From a gamma proteobacterium HTCC2207 (lineage in GTDB: Bacteria; Pseudomonadota; Gammaproteobacteria; Pseudomonadales; Porticoccaceae), in NCBI GenBank assembly GCA_905182855.1, contig CAJJDA010000004.1, positions 62,001-126,000 on the forward strand: a stretch of DNA of 64,000 nt, written 5' to 3'. The position numbers and the translations under genes are program-made. This document shows positions 18,344 to 28,394 of this stretch, one piece after another. The notes under the pieces were generated by a model. The model was not told the origin of the DNA. It was given only the letters and a program-made list of their open reading frames with translations, and did not search any database. How positions within the stretch are numbered: position 1 is the first letter of the stretch; each line of letters begins with the position of its first letter.

Positions 18344-19519
18344 ATGTTAAAAAAATGGACTTTATCTGCAGTAATTACTGTGGTGTGCTTGCTTTTAATA
18401 CCAGTATCTCAGGCGCAAAAATTGATCCCAGCGGCACCTGAGTTGGCCGCTAAAGCCTGGATTCTGATCGACGCGACCACCGGTCAGGTGTTGACTGAGA
18501 GCAATGCGGATCTGCAACTGCCCCCAGCAAGCTTAGCGAAAATGATGACTACTTACATCGTATCCAATGAGATTGAGGCAGAGCGTCTCGACGAGAACGC
18601 TGAGGTTTTAATCAGCGACAATGCCTGGGAGCGCGGCGGTGCCAAAACCGATGGCTCGACTATGTTTTTAATTCCGCGCAGCCTTGTCTCCGTACTTGAT
18701 CTAATGCATGGTGTCATTATCCAATCGGGCAACGATGCCGCCATCGCGTTGGCGGAGCATATTAGTGGCAGCGAGTCGGCCTTTGTTGAGAGTATGAATC
18801 GCCAAGCTGCGCTGCTGGGAATGAAGGATACTCAGTACATGAATGCCACAGGATTACCCGCTGAAGGCATGGTTTCTACTGCCCGTGACCTAGCATTAAT
18901 TTCCCGCTCAATTATTCTTGATCATCCCAACTATTACAGTATTTACGCAAAAAAATATTTCAAGCATAATAATATCAATCAGCCTAATCGTAATCGTTTG
19001 CTGTGGCGTGACTCTAGCGTTGATGGTTTAAAAACTGGTCATACTAAGGCGGCGGGATACTGTCTGGTGGCCTCAGCTAAGCGCAATGATATGCGTCTGA
19101 TCTCTGTAGTCCTCGGCGCAGACAATGATGCCTCACGGGCCAGAGAATCGCAGAAGTTACTCTCATACGGCTTCCGTCACTTTGACACTAAAACCCTCTA
19201 CTCTGCTGGCGACCTAGTCAAGTCCAGCACTAAAGTCTGGTATGGTACTGAAGAATTTTTAAACCTGACTGTTGCTGATGACGTCACCCTGACCTTCCCG
19301 CGAGGGGCACAGAAGAAGCTGGCGGCCAATATTCTTATTGATGAGCAGATTGAAGCGCCTGTGCAATTAGGGCAGGAGTTGGGTCGCCTGCAGATTAGTT
19401 TGGACGATGAGATTCTCGTTGATTTACCTCTCGTGGCGGATAGAGATATTGAGGAATCAGGTTTTATGTCACGCTTTTTTGACTGGATCGTTTTATTTTT
19501 TACTAAAATAATTTCCTGA
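18344..19519 (+). CDS. dacA: D-alanyl-D-alanine carboxypeptidase (PBP5/6 type)
   Basis: Trims the terminal D-Ala of peptidoglycan pentapeptides. 391 residues with a signal peptide (cleavage expected after VSQA). Catalytic motifs are Ser63-x-x-Lys66 in PASLAKMMT, SGN in IIQSGNDAAI, and KTG in DGLKTGHTK. A C-terminal beta-domain is followed by an amphipathic tail (FMSRFFDWIVLFFTKII) of the kind that anchors PBP5 to the inner membrane. The 95-bp leader after rlpA may hold its own promoter (TATATT near 18319). ybeD follows by 7 bp, as in E. coli dacA-ybeD-lipB. Confidence 0.96.
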   Translation: MLKKWTLSAVITVVCLLLIPVSQAQKLIPAAPELAAKAWILIDATTGQVLTESNADLQLPPASLAKMMTTYIVSNEIEAERLDENAEVLISDNAWERGGAKTDGSTMFLIPRSLVSVLDLMHGVIIQSGNDAAIALAEHISGSESAFVESMNRQAALLGMKDTQYMNATGLPAEGMVSTARDLALISRSIILDHPNYYSIYAKKYFKHNNINQPNRNRLLWRDSSVDGLKTGHTKAAGYCLVASAKRNDMRLISVVLGADNDASRARESQKLLSYGFRHFDTKTLYSAGDLVKSSTKVWYGTEEFLNLTVADDVTLTFPRGAQKKLAANILIDEQIEAPVQLGQELGRLQISLDDEILVDLPLVADRDIEESGFMSRFFDWIVLFFTKIIS

Positions 19520-19526
19520 GTGCTGA

Positions 19527-19799
19527 ATGTTGACTGAGCAAACGACTCCAAAAATAGAGTTCCCATGCGATTACCCCATAAAGGTTTTAGGGGAAGCACA
19601 TGCCGAATTACGAGCGCATGTTATGACCGTAATGGAAATTCATGCTCCGGGTTTTGACCATGCCAAGATATCTATTCGAAATAGTAGTAAGGGGCGCTGG
19701 CAGGCGATGACTGTGGTGATCATTGCTACAGGAAAACCTCAACTCGATGCTATTTTTGCCGCATTGAAGACTAGTTCGCGAGTTAAAATGGTGCTCTAA
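19527..19799 (+). CDS. ybeD: YbeD/DUF493 family protein
   Basis: A 90-residue member of the DUF493 family, an ACT-like small fold of unproven function that usually sits between dacA and lipB. Family blocks are visible: IEFPCDYPIKVLGE at the N-terminus, SSKGRWQAMTVVIIATGKPQLD in the middle (quoted in part) and the C-terminal LKTSSRVKMVL. It begins 7 bp after dacA and ends 3 bp before lipB. The conserved linkage suggests a role in lipoate metabolism or its control, which is inference. Confidence 0.92.
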   Translation: MLTEQTTPKIEFPCDYPIKVLGEAHAELRAHVMTVMEIHAPGFDHAKISIRNSSKGRWQAMTVVIIATGKPQLDAIFAALKTSSRVKMVL

Positions 19800-19802
19800 C
19801 CG

Positions 19803-20471
19803 ATGTCAGCTAAATCGTCTTTAATTGTTCGTCACCTGGGTATTCAAGAGTACATCACAACTTTTGAATGCATGAAAAAATTCAATGAACAGCGCAGCGA
19901 GAGCACAGACGACGAGATTTGGTTGCTAGAACATCAACCAGTTTTTACTCAAGGACAGGCAGGTAAAGCGGAATATATTTTAGTTCCCGGTGATATTCCT
20001 GTCGTGCAAAGCGATCGTGGCGGTCAGGTGACCTTTCATGGCCCAGGCCAAATCACGGCCTACATCTTAGTTGATCTAAAACGACTAAAGATTGGCGTTC
20101 GCGATTTGGTCACATTGATCGAACAGGCGCTGGTCGCTACCCTCGCGCACTGGCAGATTAAAGCGGCACCGCGTCGGAATGCGCCGGGAATCTACATTGA
20201 AAACGGTGATAAAATTGCCTCTCTGGGGCTGCGCATTCGCAAAGGCTGTAGTTACCATGGACTTAACTTTAATGTCTGTATGGATATGGCGCCCTGGCAG
20301 CGGATTAACCCCTGCGGTTTAGGTGTATCCATGACTCAGATAGCGGATCTCTTGCAAAACCCTCCGAGTGTTGATGACGTAGCGATGAAATTGGCGGATA
20401 ATTTAAGCATCGGCCTGAGCTACAATAGCTATCAAATTTTTAAAGGATCAGTATGTCCATCGAATCGGTAG
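19803..20471 (+). CDS. lipB: Lipoyl(octanoyl) transferase
   Basis: Transfers octanoate from acyl carrier protein to lipoyl domains of 2-oxoacid dehydrogenases and the glycine cleavage H protein. 222 residues. The family motifs are [13 protein letters not shown], the Gly-rich [12 protein letters not shown], the catalytic Lys in [12 protein letters not shown], and the catalytic Cys in RINPCGLGV. The 3' end overlaps the lipA start by 19 bp, so the two enzymes of lipoate assembly are translationally coupled. Confidence 0.97.
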   Translation: MSAKSSLIVRHLGIQEYITTFECMKKFNEQRSESTDDEIWLLEHQPVFTQGQAGKAEYILVPGDIPVVQSDRGGQVTFHGPGQITAYILVDLKRLKIGVRDLVTLIEQALVATLAHWQIKAAPRRNAPGIYIENGDKIASLGLRIRKGCSYHGLNFNVCMDMAPWQRINPCGLGVSMTQIADLLQNPPSVDDVAMKLADNLSIGLSYNSYQIFKGSVCPSNR

Positions 20472-21433
20472 AACCTCCAAAACGTACTCGCCGTCTGCAG
20501 CAGGGGGAGAAGCTCCGCAGCGCAGATAAGGTGGAGCGGATTCCAGTAAAAGTGATTCCGACCGTAGATGTGCAGCGCAAGCCGCCCTGGATGCGAGTGC
20601 GTCTGTCGGCATCACCCAAGGTACAAGAAATCAAGGCTATATTGCGCAGTCATAAGATGGCCACAGTCTGCGAAGAGGCGGCCTGCCCAAACCTGCATGA
20701 GTGTTTTAGTGGTGGTACCGCTACATTCATGATTATGGGCGAAATCTGCACCAGACGCTGTCCGTTTTGCGATGTTGGCCATGGTAAGCCAAACCCTTTA
20801 GACGTCAATGAACCTCTTAGCCTCGCCAAGGCTATTCATGAAATGGCGCTGAAGTACGTAGTTATCACGTCTGTTGATCGCGATGATCTTCGCGATGGCG
20901 GTGCTCAGCACTTTGCTGACTGTATTCGCGAATCTAAAATTTTATCCCCAAACCTTAAGGTAGAAATTTTAGTCCCTGATTTTCGTGGGCGCATGGCACC
21001 AGCGCTGGATATTTTGACGGAAACACCACCCGATGTTTTCAATCACAACATGGAAACCATTTCGCGTCTTTATCGCGAGGCCCGACCCGGCGCCAACTAT
21101 GAATGGTCGTTAAAACTACTTCAAGAATACAAGGCGCGCAATCCAACCGTAAAAACTAAGTCTGGGTTAATGGTTGGCCTGGGTGAGACTAAGGACGAAC
21201 TGCTGCGCACGCTGGACGATTTGCGCGCTCATGATGTTGATATGTTGACAGTCGGGCAGTATCTGCAGCCTTCAGCTGCACACCTCCCCATAGACCGCTT
21301 TGTTCACCCTGATGAGTTTGCAGAATACTCTGCCTATGCAGAGAGTATCGGCTTTAAACAGGCTGCCTGCGGCCCATTAGTTCGATCCAGTTATCACGCA
21401 GATAAACAGGACCGCGGGGAAAATGTAACGTAA
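20453..21433 (+). CDS. lipA: Lipoyl synthase (radical SAM)
   Basis: Inserts two sulfur atoms into protein-bound octanoate. 326 residues. The auxiliary cluster cysteines are in [12 protein letters not shown], the radical-SAM cluster in CTRRCPFC, and the C-terminal Ser ligand in VRSSYHAD. The start ATG 20453, with AAGGAT about 8 bases upstream, lies inside lipB. It is the last gene of the plus-strand block that begins at proA; the 90 bp after it hold no gene, and I see no clear terminator hairpin there. Confidence 0.98.
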   Translation: MSIESVEPPKRTRRLQQGEKLRSADKVERIPVKVIPTVDVQRKPPWMRVRLSASPKVQEIKAILRSHKMATVCEEAACPNLHECFSGGTATFMIMGEICTRRCPFCDVGHGKPNPLDVNEPLSLAKAIHEMALKYVVITSVDRDDLRDGGAQHFADCIRESKILSPNLKVEILVPDFRGRMAPALDILTETPPDVFNHNMETISRLYREARPGANYEWSLKLLQEYKARNPTVKTKSGLMVGLGETKDELLRTLDDLRAHDVDMLTVGQYLQPSAAHLPIDRFVHPDEFAEYSAYAESIGFKQAACGPLVRSSYHADKQDRGENVT

Positions 21434-21523
21434 AGGAACCTGAAGAGACTGTAGCTTCCCTCAATATGAGTAAATCTGTGGTCAGCCCTGTAGAGGTCAT
21501 TAGGCAGTATATTGAAACCGACT

Positions 21524-21937
21524 TTAAATCGTTTTAGGGGTCTTAGGGACTGGCGGCTCATCTGTCCAGACTTCACGGACCGCTTCTCCAAAATCATCAT
21601 AAATGATCTTCTTCTTCGGCCGCTTACTCACCTTAATAGGTTTAGGTGGGGTCTTTTTCTTTTTGCGACTGTCCAGCGCGTTAACCACATCGTTGATGTA
21701 GGTTCGGGTCTGTCGCGGCTCTCCGCTGACAAATACCGATCTAGCCCTAGGCTTATCGGCGGGTTCGCCAGTTTCACCCTGGTTGTGCTGCTTTATTTCA
21801 CCCCCGAGCTTAAGAAACTCTTCGGTTTTCTTCCGAAGTTCGTTACGCATTGAGTGTTTACTGGAACGTCCTGTCACAATTCTATTTTTCGTTGCTAATC
21901 GAGCCGGATATTCTAGCAAAATAGCAGGCGAATTCAC
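21524..21937 (-). CDS. Conserved hypothetical protein with YDDFGE motif
   Basis: A 137-residue basic, low-hydrophobicity protein of no assigned function. A core region reads MRNELRKKTEEFLKLGGEI (residues 30-48), followed by a flexible Gly/Pro/Arg linker, then RTYINDVVNALDSRKKKK, a lysine-rich stretch, and the acidic ending KKIIYDDFGEAVREVWTDEP. From general knowledge, gammaproteobacterial proteins with this FLxxGGxI plus IYDDFGE layout recur, but I know no function. Start choice is open: ATG 21937 as given, or ATG 21850, which begins at the conserved core. The charge pattern and lack of membrane segments suggest a nucleic-acid or RNA-polymerase binding role, which is speculation. Confidence 0.65.
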   Translation of the reverse strand: MNSPAILLEYPARLATKNRIVTGRSSKHSMRNELRKKTEEFLKLGGEIKQHNQGETGEPADKPRARSVFVSGEPRQTRTYINDVVNALDSRKKKKTPPKPIKVSKRPKKKIIYDDFGEAVREVWTDEPPVPKTPKTI

Positions 21938-21973
21938 ATGCTCCCATACAAATAAGTCTATTTAATGCCGTAT

Positions 21974-23035
21974 CTAGGTAAATAACTCTAGCTGTACCGC
22001 CCTTCCTTCATCCCTAGTGTCGAGAAATCGCACGCCTACACCAATCAGCCGCACTGGGCGGCCTCCGCGATCCCAGGCCTGAATACAGAGCTCTGCAAAA
22101 GCCTCTAAGGGTAGCCCTTTGACAACCTGACGCTCAACAGTCGTGCTGGTGAAGTCGTTAAACTTCATTTTGACAACCTGTTTGATCACCAGATAGTCGG
22201 CGTCCACTCGACGCAGACGACTGCGCAGCTCAACCAGTAAATCTGGCAGCTTGCGCAAGCAGGCAGGCAGATCGGCCAAGTCATCTGAATAAGTTCGCTC
22301 AACACTCAGGGATTTACGGCGACTGTCTGACTTTACCTCTCGGTCATCTCTGCCAAAGCTAAGATCATGCAGACGGCGGCCAAAAACACCGAAGTGCTCG
22401 ATTAATTCAACCACCGATCTTTGGCGGAGATCACCGCAGGTTTCAATACCTAGACGCCGCAACCGATCACTAGTCACCTTACCCACACCAAATAGACGCT
22501 TAACATCCAAACGCACAACAAAGGCATCAACCTCCGGCGGGGTTATCACATACTGACCATCCGGCTTATTGAGATCACTGGCGACCTTGGCCAGAAATTT
22601 ATTCGGAGCCACTCCTGCGGAAGCGGTCACTCCGACTTCGCAGGCAATCACCTGACGTATTTCTTGTGCAATTAAGGTGGCGCTGCCATGGCATTCAGTA
22701 CAGTCGGTAACATCTAGATAGGCTTCATCTAGCGACAGAGGCTCGACTTTGTCAGTGTAGCGATAAAATATTTCACGAATCTGTTGAGCCGCCGTTCGAT
22801 ATTTGGACATGGTGCCTGGCACCACCACTAGGTCGGGACAGAGCCTTAGCGCCTGCCCCGTCGGCATAGCTGAACGCACGCCGTATTCCCGCGCCCTGTA
22901 ATTACAGGTAGCTACGACACCGCGTCGATCAGATTTACCACCGATGGCAATCGGTAAGTCTCGCAAAGATGGATCATCACGCATCTCTACTGCAGCATAA
23001 AAGCAGTCACAGTCGCAGTGAATTATTTTTCTCAA
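21974..23035 (-). CDS. dinB: DNA polymerase IV
   Basis: Y-family translesion polymerase. 353 residues (E. coli 351). Catalytic carboxylates are in DCDCFYAAVE (residues 8-17) and SLDEAYLDVT (about 102-111). The helix-hairpin-helix is in VKRLFGVGKVTSDRLRRLGI, and the little-finger domain is followed by a beta-clamp-binding tail ending VQLELFT. This tail fits the clamp-binding consensus Q-L-x-L-F. It stands alone between the hypothetical gene and the RND permease, on the same strand. No LexA box is obvious upstream at the resolution of reading by eye. Confidence 0.97.
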   Translation of the reverse strand: MRKIIHCDCDCFYAAVEMRDDPSLRDLPIAIGGKSDRRGVVATCNYRAREYGVRSAMPTGQALRLCPDLVVVPGTMSKYRTAAQQIREIFYRYTDKVEPLSLDEAYLDVTDCTECHGSATLIAQEIRQVIACEVGVTASAGVAPNKFLAKVASDLNKPDGQYVITPPEVDAFVVRLDVKRLFGVGKVTSDRLRRLGIETCGDLRQRSVVELIEHFGVFGRRLHDLSFGRDDREVKSDSRRKSLSVERTYSDDLADLPACLRKLPDLLVELRSRLRRVDADYLVIKQVVKMKFNDFTSTTVERQVVKGLPLEAFAELCIQAWDRGGRPVRLIGVGVRFLDTRDEGRAVQLELFT

Positions 23036-23086
23036 AGACCGCCCTTTTGAAGAAATTTTTCCCGACTGTCAGCTTATCATGTCGCA

Positions 23087-26000
23087 TCAAACGCCATCAT
23101 CTTCAAATTGATGATTCGCAACACGAAAACCCAGCCGCTTGGAAAGCATCTCGGGTATGAGTAACATTGCCGGCGTCAGCAGTAACGTTAAAAGCGTGGA
23201 TACAATCAGACCATTTACAATGGCACTGGCCAATGGTTGCCACCAGGAGGCAACCATCCCGCCAACGGTGTAGCTGCGATTAACCAGATCAATACTTAAG
23301 CCATTAGCCAGCGGCAGTAGGCCAACAATCGTAGTGATACTGGTCAGCATAACCGGCCGAAATCGCGACTTGGCAGCACTATAGACCGCATCAGCAGCTG
23401 ACAAAAGGGGGTCATTGCGACGTACATAGTTGTAAGTATCAATCAATACAATATTATTATTCACTACGATACCCGCCAACGCCACGATACCCACACCAGT
23501 TAAAATTGTACTAAAAGTAGCCTGCGCAATTAATAGGCCCAGTAGCACTCCCGCAGTGGACATCACCACCGAGAATAAAATAAGCCCAGCCTGGTAAAAG
23601 CTGTTGAACTGCATCACCAACATAATTAGCATGACTGACATCGCGAGAGTAAAGGCTGTCGACAAAAACGCTGCTGCTTTGGCCTGTTCTTCATTAGCTC
23701 CGCGGAAGATAATATTTATCGAGGGATCAAAGTCTTGCTGTTGCAGCCAATCTGCAATCTGTTTAGTTTGATCGTCAGGTAAATAACCCTCTTCTGAATT
23801 GGCCAAAATAAATACCGTCTCAACCATATCAAAACGTTGGATCGCATCGACGCGGGGTCTGGCGACTCGCTGACTAAAGCTGCCAATCGGAACTGCGCCG
23901 TTAGGCGTGTTGACTCTCAAACGATCAATCGAGGACAGCTGACGATCCTGTTCCGGATAGCGCAGTCTTATTTCAACTTCGTCCTCTGCATCATCGGGAC
24001 GGAACTCTCCAATCATCACACCACCAGTCACCATCTGCACCATATTGCCAACATCGGCAACATTGACGCCCAGCATTGCCGCACGTGCCGTATCTATGTC
24101 GATCTCCCACTGAATACCCGCCAATGGCAAAGTATCCTGTAAGTCCCTGACACCCTCAATATTATCAGCGATCCACTGCTTGATCCTGGACGTCGTTTTA
24201 TACATAACCTGCCTGTTTGGCGAAGATATTTGAAGTTGAATACTCTTACCTGTGGGGGGACCAGTCTCCATTTCTTCAGCACCAACATAAATACCCGGCA
24301 TTCCTGAGGTGCGCTGGCGAATTTCTTCGAATACCTCTGTGCTTCCGCGGTCACGCTCTGCACGCGGGTGGAGTTCTACCAAGAATGAACTAATTTCATC
24401 ACGGCTAATGTCGGTACCATACATCACCATACCGCCACCTTTGGAGTAGCCATAGACCTGACTTACTCCAGCCACATTAGCAACAACATTTTGCACCTTA
24501 AAGGTTATATTCCGCTGCTCGTCTATCGAAAGATTACCCTGTGCGCGCACCCCCACCATGCCGTACTGACTCTCGACGGGAGTAAAAAATTCCTGGCCTA
24601 CATTGAATTTACCGTAGATACCGTAGATACCTACCAAAAGCGCTAACGCGACTAAAGCCGTTGTTGCCGGGGCCTTTATCACTGGCCTTAAAACCTTTAG
24701 ATATGCATTTAAAAGGGGCGCAAAAAGAGTTGTTGCGGACTCCTCGGACAGGTGATCCTCGGGTAATTTCTTTTGTTTACCGCGTCGGCGGGCCATAACA
24801 ATACCGAGGGTCGGCGCAAATATAAGCGCATAGGTTAATGACCAGGCCAATACAGAAAATACGGTGATGGGTAAGTAGGACATGAACTCACCAGACACGC
24901 CGGGCCAAAAAAGCAGCGGTAAAAATGCTGCTAGAGTGGTTCCAGTCGAGGCGATCACGGGGATGGCCATACGCTTTACAGCGGTAATATAGGCCTCTCG
25001 CGTTGACAAACCAGCAGCCGCCTGAGTGTTTGCAAACTCAACCACAACAATCGCGCCATCGATCAACATACCCAATGACAAAAGTAGTCCGAACATAACC
25101 ATAAAGTTAAAGCTCTGGCCCATTACATTAATTATAATGAGCGCGCCTAGCAAACAAAAAGGAATACCAAAGCCGACCAATAGACCCGATTTAACACCCA
25201 ATGTTGCCACGACGAGAATCAGAACCAAACACATAGCCGTGACAATGTTTCCCTGTAGTTCACTCACCATCTGATTAGTCATCACTGAAGCATCAAACAC
25301 ATAGCCAATGGTCATGTCTGCACTGAACTGGTCTCTCGACCTCTCTACCGTCGCCCGAGAGGCATCAACGGTTTTGATCAAGTTGGCGTTCAGGCGCTTG
25401 CGCACTTCAATAGCGATAGCTTTCTTGCCATTGATAAAACTGTAGCCCGTCGCATCTTTAAAGGTGCGTCTCACGGAGGCGACATCACCGAGTGTAATTG
25501 AGCCCTCAGCATTATTACGGACCGGTAGCGCGCGGATATCGGCAGCGGTTTCAAGCAAGGCGGGAACTTTGATACCAAAACGGCCTTGGGCGGTATCTAG
25601 CTCACCCGCAGGAATTAAGAGATTATTAACAGAAACAGCGCGAATTAACTCATCGATGCGCAATCCATAGTGCTCCAGTCGCGCCGGGTCGACCACAACG
25701 TCGACAACCTCTTCACGATGACCCGACATATTCGCCTTAAGAACATCTGGCAGCATTTCCAATTCGCGTTGAAAAAACTTGGCGGCCGCATAGAGTTCTC
25801 GCTCAGCGACATTATCGCCGGAGAAGGTGATTACAATAGTCGGCTCAGGACTCGGACTCAGCTCATTGACTATGGGCTCTTTAGTCTCTTTAGGAAACTC
25901 GGCTTTGGCACGATTTACGGCTTCACGGACTTCAGCTACTGTCTCTTTAATATTGTTAGCAACCTCGAACTCTGCGGTCACCACAACCACACTTTCCTGG

Positions 26001-26251
26001 GCAGTGGACTTAATCTCCTCTAAGCCATCGAGGGTTTTTAATTCTTTCTCTATCGGCCTGACCAATAGTCTCGCGCCATCCTCGGGAGAGATGCCATCAT
26101 GGCGAACCATGATCATGACCACAGGGAGGGTAACATTAGGATTTAACTCTACGGGCATGGATAGCCTAGAGCCGACACCAGCAATGAGAATAAGCAACAT
26201 AATCGATAATGTTGCTCGGGAGTGATCAATAACAAGACTAAGAAATTTCAT
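23087..26251 (-). CDS. RND family efflux permease (HAE1/AcrB-like)
   Basis: A 1054-residue inner-membrane resistance-nodulation-division pump driven by proton import, with twelve membrane segments and two large periplasmic loops. TM1 is at residues 13-31. Blocks include PVVMIMVRHDGISPEDGARL and, in TM4, LSLGMLIDGAIVVVEFAN. In that segment only one of the two adjacent aspartates of AcrB is kept (LIDGA). TM10-11 contain GIVVNNNIVLIDTYNY. This subgroup is common in marine gammaproteobacteria, and substrates are not predictable. The adaptor gene lies 21 bp upstream on the same strand. No outer-membrane factor gene is nearby, so it would borrow a TolC-like channel. Confidence 0.9.
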   Translation of the reverse strand: MKFLSLVIDHSRATLSIMLLILIAGVGSRLSMPVELNPNVTLPVVMIMVRHDGISPEDGARLLVRPIEKELKTLDGLEEIKSTAQESVVVVTAEFEVANNIKETVAEVREAVNRAKAEFPKETKEPIVNELSPSPEPTIVITFSGDNVAERELYAAAKFFQRELEMLPDVLKANMSGHREEVVDVVVDPARLEHYGLRIDELIRAVSVNNLLIPAGELDTAQGRFGIKVPALLETAADIRALPVRNNAEGSITLGDVASVRRTFKDATGYSFINGKKAIAIEVRKRLNANLIKTVDASRATVERSRDQFSADMTIGYVFDASVMTNQMVSELQGNIVTAMCLVLILVVATLGVKSGLLVGFGIPFCLLGALIIINVMGQSFNFMVMFGLLLSLGMLIDGAIVVVEFANTQAAAGLSTREAYITAVKRMAIPVIASTGTTLAAFLPLLFWPGVSGEFMSYLPITVFSVLAWSLTYALIFAPTLGIVMARRRGKQKKLPEDHLSEESATTLFAPLLNAYLKVLRPVIKAPATTALVALALLVGIYGIYGKFNVGQEFFTPVESQYGMVGVRAQGNLSIDEQRNITFKVQNVVANVAGVSQVYGYSKGGGMVMYGTDISRDEISSFLVELHPRAERDRGSTEVFEEIRQRTSGMPGIYVGAEEMETGPPTGKSIQLQISSPNRQVMYKTTSRIKQWIADNIEGVRDLQDTLPLAGIQWEIDIDTARAAMLGVNVADVGNMVQMVTGGVMIGEFRPDDAEDEVEIRLRYPEQDRQLSSIDRLRVNTPNGAVPIGSFSQRVARPRVDAIQRFDMVETVFILANSEEGYLPDDQTKQIADWLQQQDFDPSINIIFRGANEEQAKAAAFLSTAFTLAMSVMLIMLVMQFNSFYQAGLILFSVVMSTAGVLLGLLIAQATFSTILTGVGIVALAGIVVNNNIVLIDTYNYVRRNDPLLSAADAVYSAAKSRFRPVMLTSITTIVGLLPLANGLSIDLVNRSYTVGGMVASWWQPLASAIVNGLIVSTLLTLLLTPAMLLIPEMLSKRLGFRVANHQFEDDGV

Positions 26252-26272
26252 AGGGATGTCAAACTCACATTG

Positions 26273-27341
26273 TCACTCTTGGTTACTGACTGGAAATGAA
26301 GGCAAAACACGCTCTCCGTCAATGATATAATTCTGCCCCACGGTTACCAATACGACTTCCTTCGGTAAGCCCACCACCCAAACACCCTCTGACGTTTCAC
26401 CGACGACGGCAACCTCGGTAGAGAACACCGTCTGGTCAGCGCCCAGCACTCTTACGATCGTGTAGCCTCTATCACTTAGTAGGATGCTGCTCGCGGGGAT
26501 TAACTGAGCAGCACGTGCTGCAATCTGAACATTTAACTTAGCCGTCACACCGGCTCGTATCAAGTTGCCCAGGATTGCTCATCAAAGCTTCTACTCTATA
26601 GCCTCTGGTCGTCGGATTTGCTTGATGCGCAAGATAGGATATCTTCGCGCCAGTATAGGTTTGGTTAGCAATCTCAACGGCGGCTTCATCGTCGAGAGCT
26701 AGCGTATTAACGTCTAATTCTGTGGCCAGCGCCTCAATCTTCAATGGGCTCAACTCAACAACGGTGGCACAGAGTTGTCCGGGCATTATAAAGTCGCCAA
26801 TTTCAACTGGGCGAAATTCTACAATTCCATCGAATGGCGCTTTTATCTTAAGATTCTCGACATTGAGTTGAGCGCGCTTTAAGTTAGTTTTGGCAGTTGC
26901 CAGCACCGCTTTTGCTTGAGATATTGCTAATTCGGACTGATAACCGACACTTTTCAGTTTTAAGGCGCCGCGATAGGCAATACTGGCGTTTTCTAATGAT
27001 GCTTGAGCCTGAGCTAGTCGAAGAGGCCGATCTTCAGAATCGATCTGGCAGATACCCTGACCCTTTTCAACTCGACTTCCCTCGACAGCTAAGATTGACG
27101 AAATTTTTCCCGACACCTGAGCTAGTAAATCAACCGACCTGTTGGCCTTTGTCTTAGCCTGCAACGACACCGTAGGACGGAACATTTGCTCTCTAAAGCT
27201 AACAACCTGAACGCGGGTATAGGCAACGGCAGCCTCTCCTTCGGAGACCGTTGCTTCTGAAGATTTAAACATTCCACTGCCAAACCATAGGACAAGAGCC
27301 ATCGTGAAAATTATCGCAAAACGCACATTGTTATTATTCAA
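26273..27341 (-). CDS. RND efflux periplasmic adaptor (membrane fusion protein; one frameshift)
   Basis: The HlyD-type adaptor joining the RND permease to an outer-membrane channel. The start is TTG 27341, supported by AGGAGGT eight bases upstream. An N-terminal membrane segment (FAIIFTMALVLWFGSGMF) is followed by a lipoyl/barrel-sandwich half (VDLLAQVSGKISSILA), a coiled-coil hairpin (LAQAQASLENASIAYR) and the return half (IKAPFDGIVEFRPVEIGDFI). The raw frame runs off after SNPGQL. Removing one base from the AA pair at 26562-26563 (plus strand) joins it to IRAGVTAKLNVQIAARA and the final beta domain, giving 355 residues. The break is probably a consensus insertion. Confidence 0.9.
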
Positions 27342-27783
27342 TTAAGTTTACCTCCTCTTGTCGACCAATCTTGCTGTTATGGGGGCATAGCTGAGTAATT
27401 CAAGACTGCCCGCTCACATCACTTTAGCGTCGGATAACCTTTCTTCATTACAGTGAACGGAAAAAATATCCGGCCATAGTTATTTTTCTCTGGATAAGGA
27501 CTTATATTAAGACTTTACCTCAATCAATGTATGCGCTGCTCACATGGTACCGGTGTAGCCGCCAATATGACAGTTATATTTTCGCTTAAGCATACGTAGT
27601 GACCCATGGCCAATATGCCTTTACGCGGATATGTAGCTTTTGGCTTGGAGCACGCACCCAATCAACTTTAGTATTAAAAGTTTAATGTTGCCCATAGCAT
27701 TTGCAGGCGGGCGACTAGCGATAGTGTGATCAACTGGCTATACTTCTCCTCTAACGACAACGTAACCTAATGGAACTATTGAA
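27342..27783. other. Divergent intergenic region between the RND operon and ppa
   Basis: 442 bases with no gene I can support. On the minus strand next to the adaptor start is the strong ribosome-binding site AGGAGGT. On the plus strand a TATACT box at 27739-27744 lies 40 bp before ppa, without a clear -35 partner. The middle is AT-rich and carries stops in all frames. I see no strong hairpin, tRNA-like fold or repeat. A regulatory element or small RNA cannot be excluded by eye. Confidence 0.4.
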
Positions 27784-28314
27784 ATGAGCTACAACGACAT
27801 CCCTGCCGGCAAAGACTTGCCCAATGACATTAATGTGATTATTGAAATACCCGCCAACCATGACCCGATAAAATATGAAGTAGACAAGGATAGTGGTTCA
27901 CTTTTTGTTGATCGCTTTGTTGCTACGCCGATGTTTTATCCTGCTAATTATGGCTATATTCCTCATACATTATCTGAAGATGGGGACCCATTGGATGTGC
28001 TGGTCGTTACACCTTATCCGGTAGTGCCTGGAGCGGTTATCCGGAGTCGTGTGGTTGGCGTATTAAATATGAGCGACGAGTCTGGCGTCGACGCTAAGCT
28101 GTTAGCCGTGCCTCATTCCAAGCTAACGACTATCTATAATGATGTACATGAAGCCTCTGATCTCCCAGAGCTACTGATCAAGCAGATCGTTCATTATTTC
28201 GAAAACTACAAGGCACTCGAGCCAGGTAAATGGGTAAAAGTAGATGGCTGGGAAAACGCCGAAGCTGCTCGCGCCGAGATTATGTCGTCTAGAGAACGCT
28301 ATCTCACTGAGTAA
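27784..28314 (+). CDS. ppa: Inorganic pyrophosphatase
   Basis: Hydrolyses pyrophosphate to drive biosynthetic reactions. 176 residues (E. coli 176). Family-I soluble pyrophosphatase features include KYEVDKDSG near residue 35, [20 protein letters not shown], with the metal-binding Asp residues in DGDPLDVLV, and [12 protein letters not shown] near the C-terminus. It is a single-gene unit with a divergent RND operon upstream. It converges on rpoS across a bidirectional terminator 35 bp downstream. Confidence 0.97.
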   Translation: MSYNDIPAGKDLPNDINVIIEIPANHDPIKYEVDKDSGSLFVDRFVATPMFYPANYGYIPHTLSEDGDPLDVLVVTPYPVVPGAVIRSRVVGVLNMSDESGVDAKLLAVPHSKLTTIYNDVHEASDLPELLIKQIVHYFENYKALEPGKWVKVDGWENAEAARAEIMSSRERYLTE

Positions 28315-28348
28315 TCGCGTAAGTTGAGTACCGGTTTAGAGTAAATGT

Positions 28349-28382
28349 CATAACAAACCCCATAGAACTGGGGTTTGTTATG
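28349..28382. terminator. Bidirectional terminator between ppa and rpoS
   Basis: A perfect 14-bp inverted repeat, CATAACAAACCCCA and TGGGGTTTGTTATG, around a 6-base loop. The stem contains its own A and T runs on both strands, so it can end transcription of ppa from one side and of rpoS from the other. It is placed exactly between the two convergent genes. Confidence 0.85.
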
Positions 28383-28394
28383 TAACGCTAGAGT

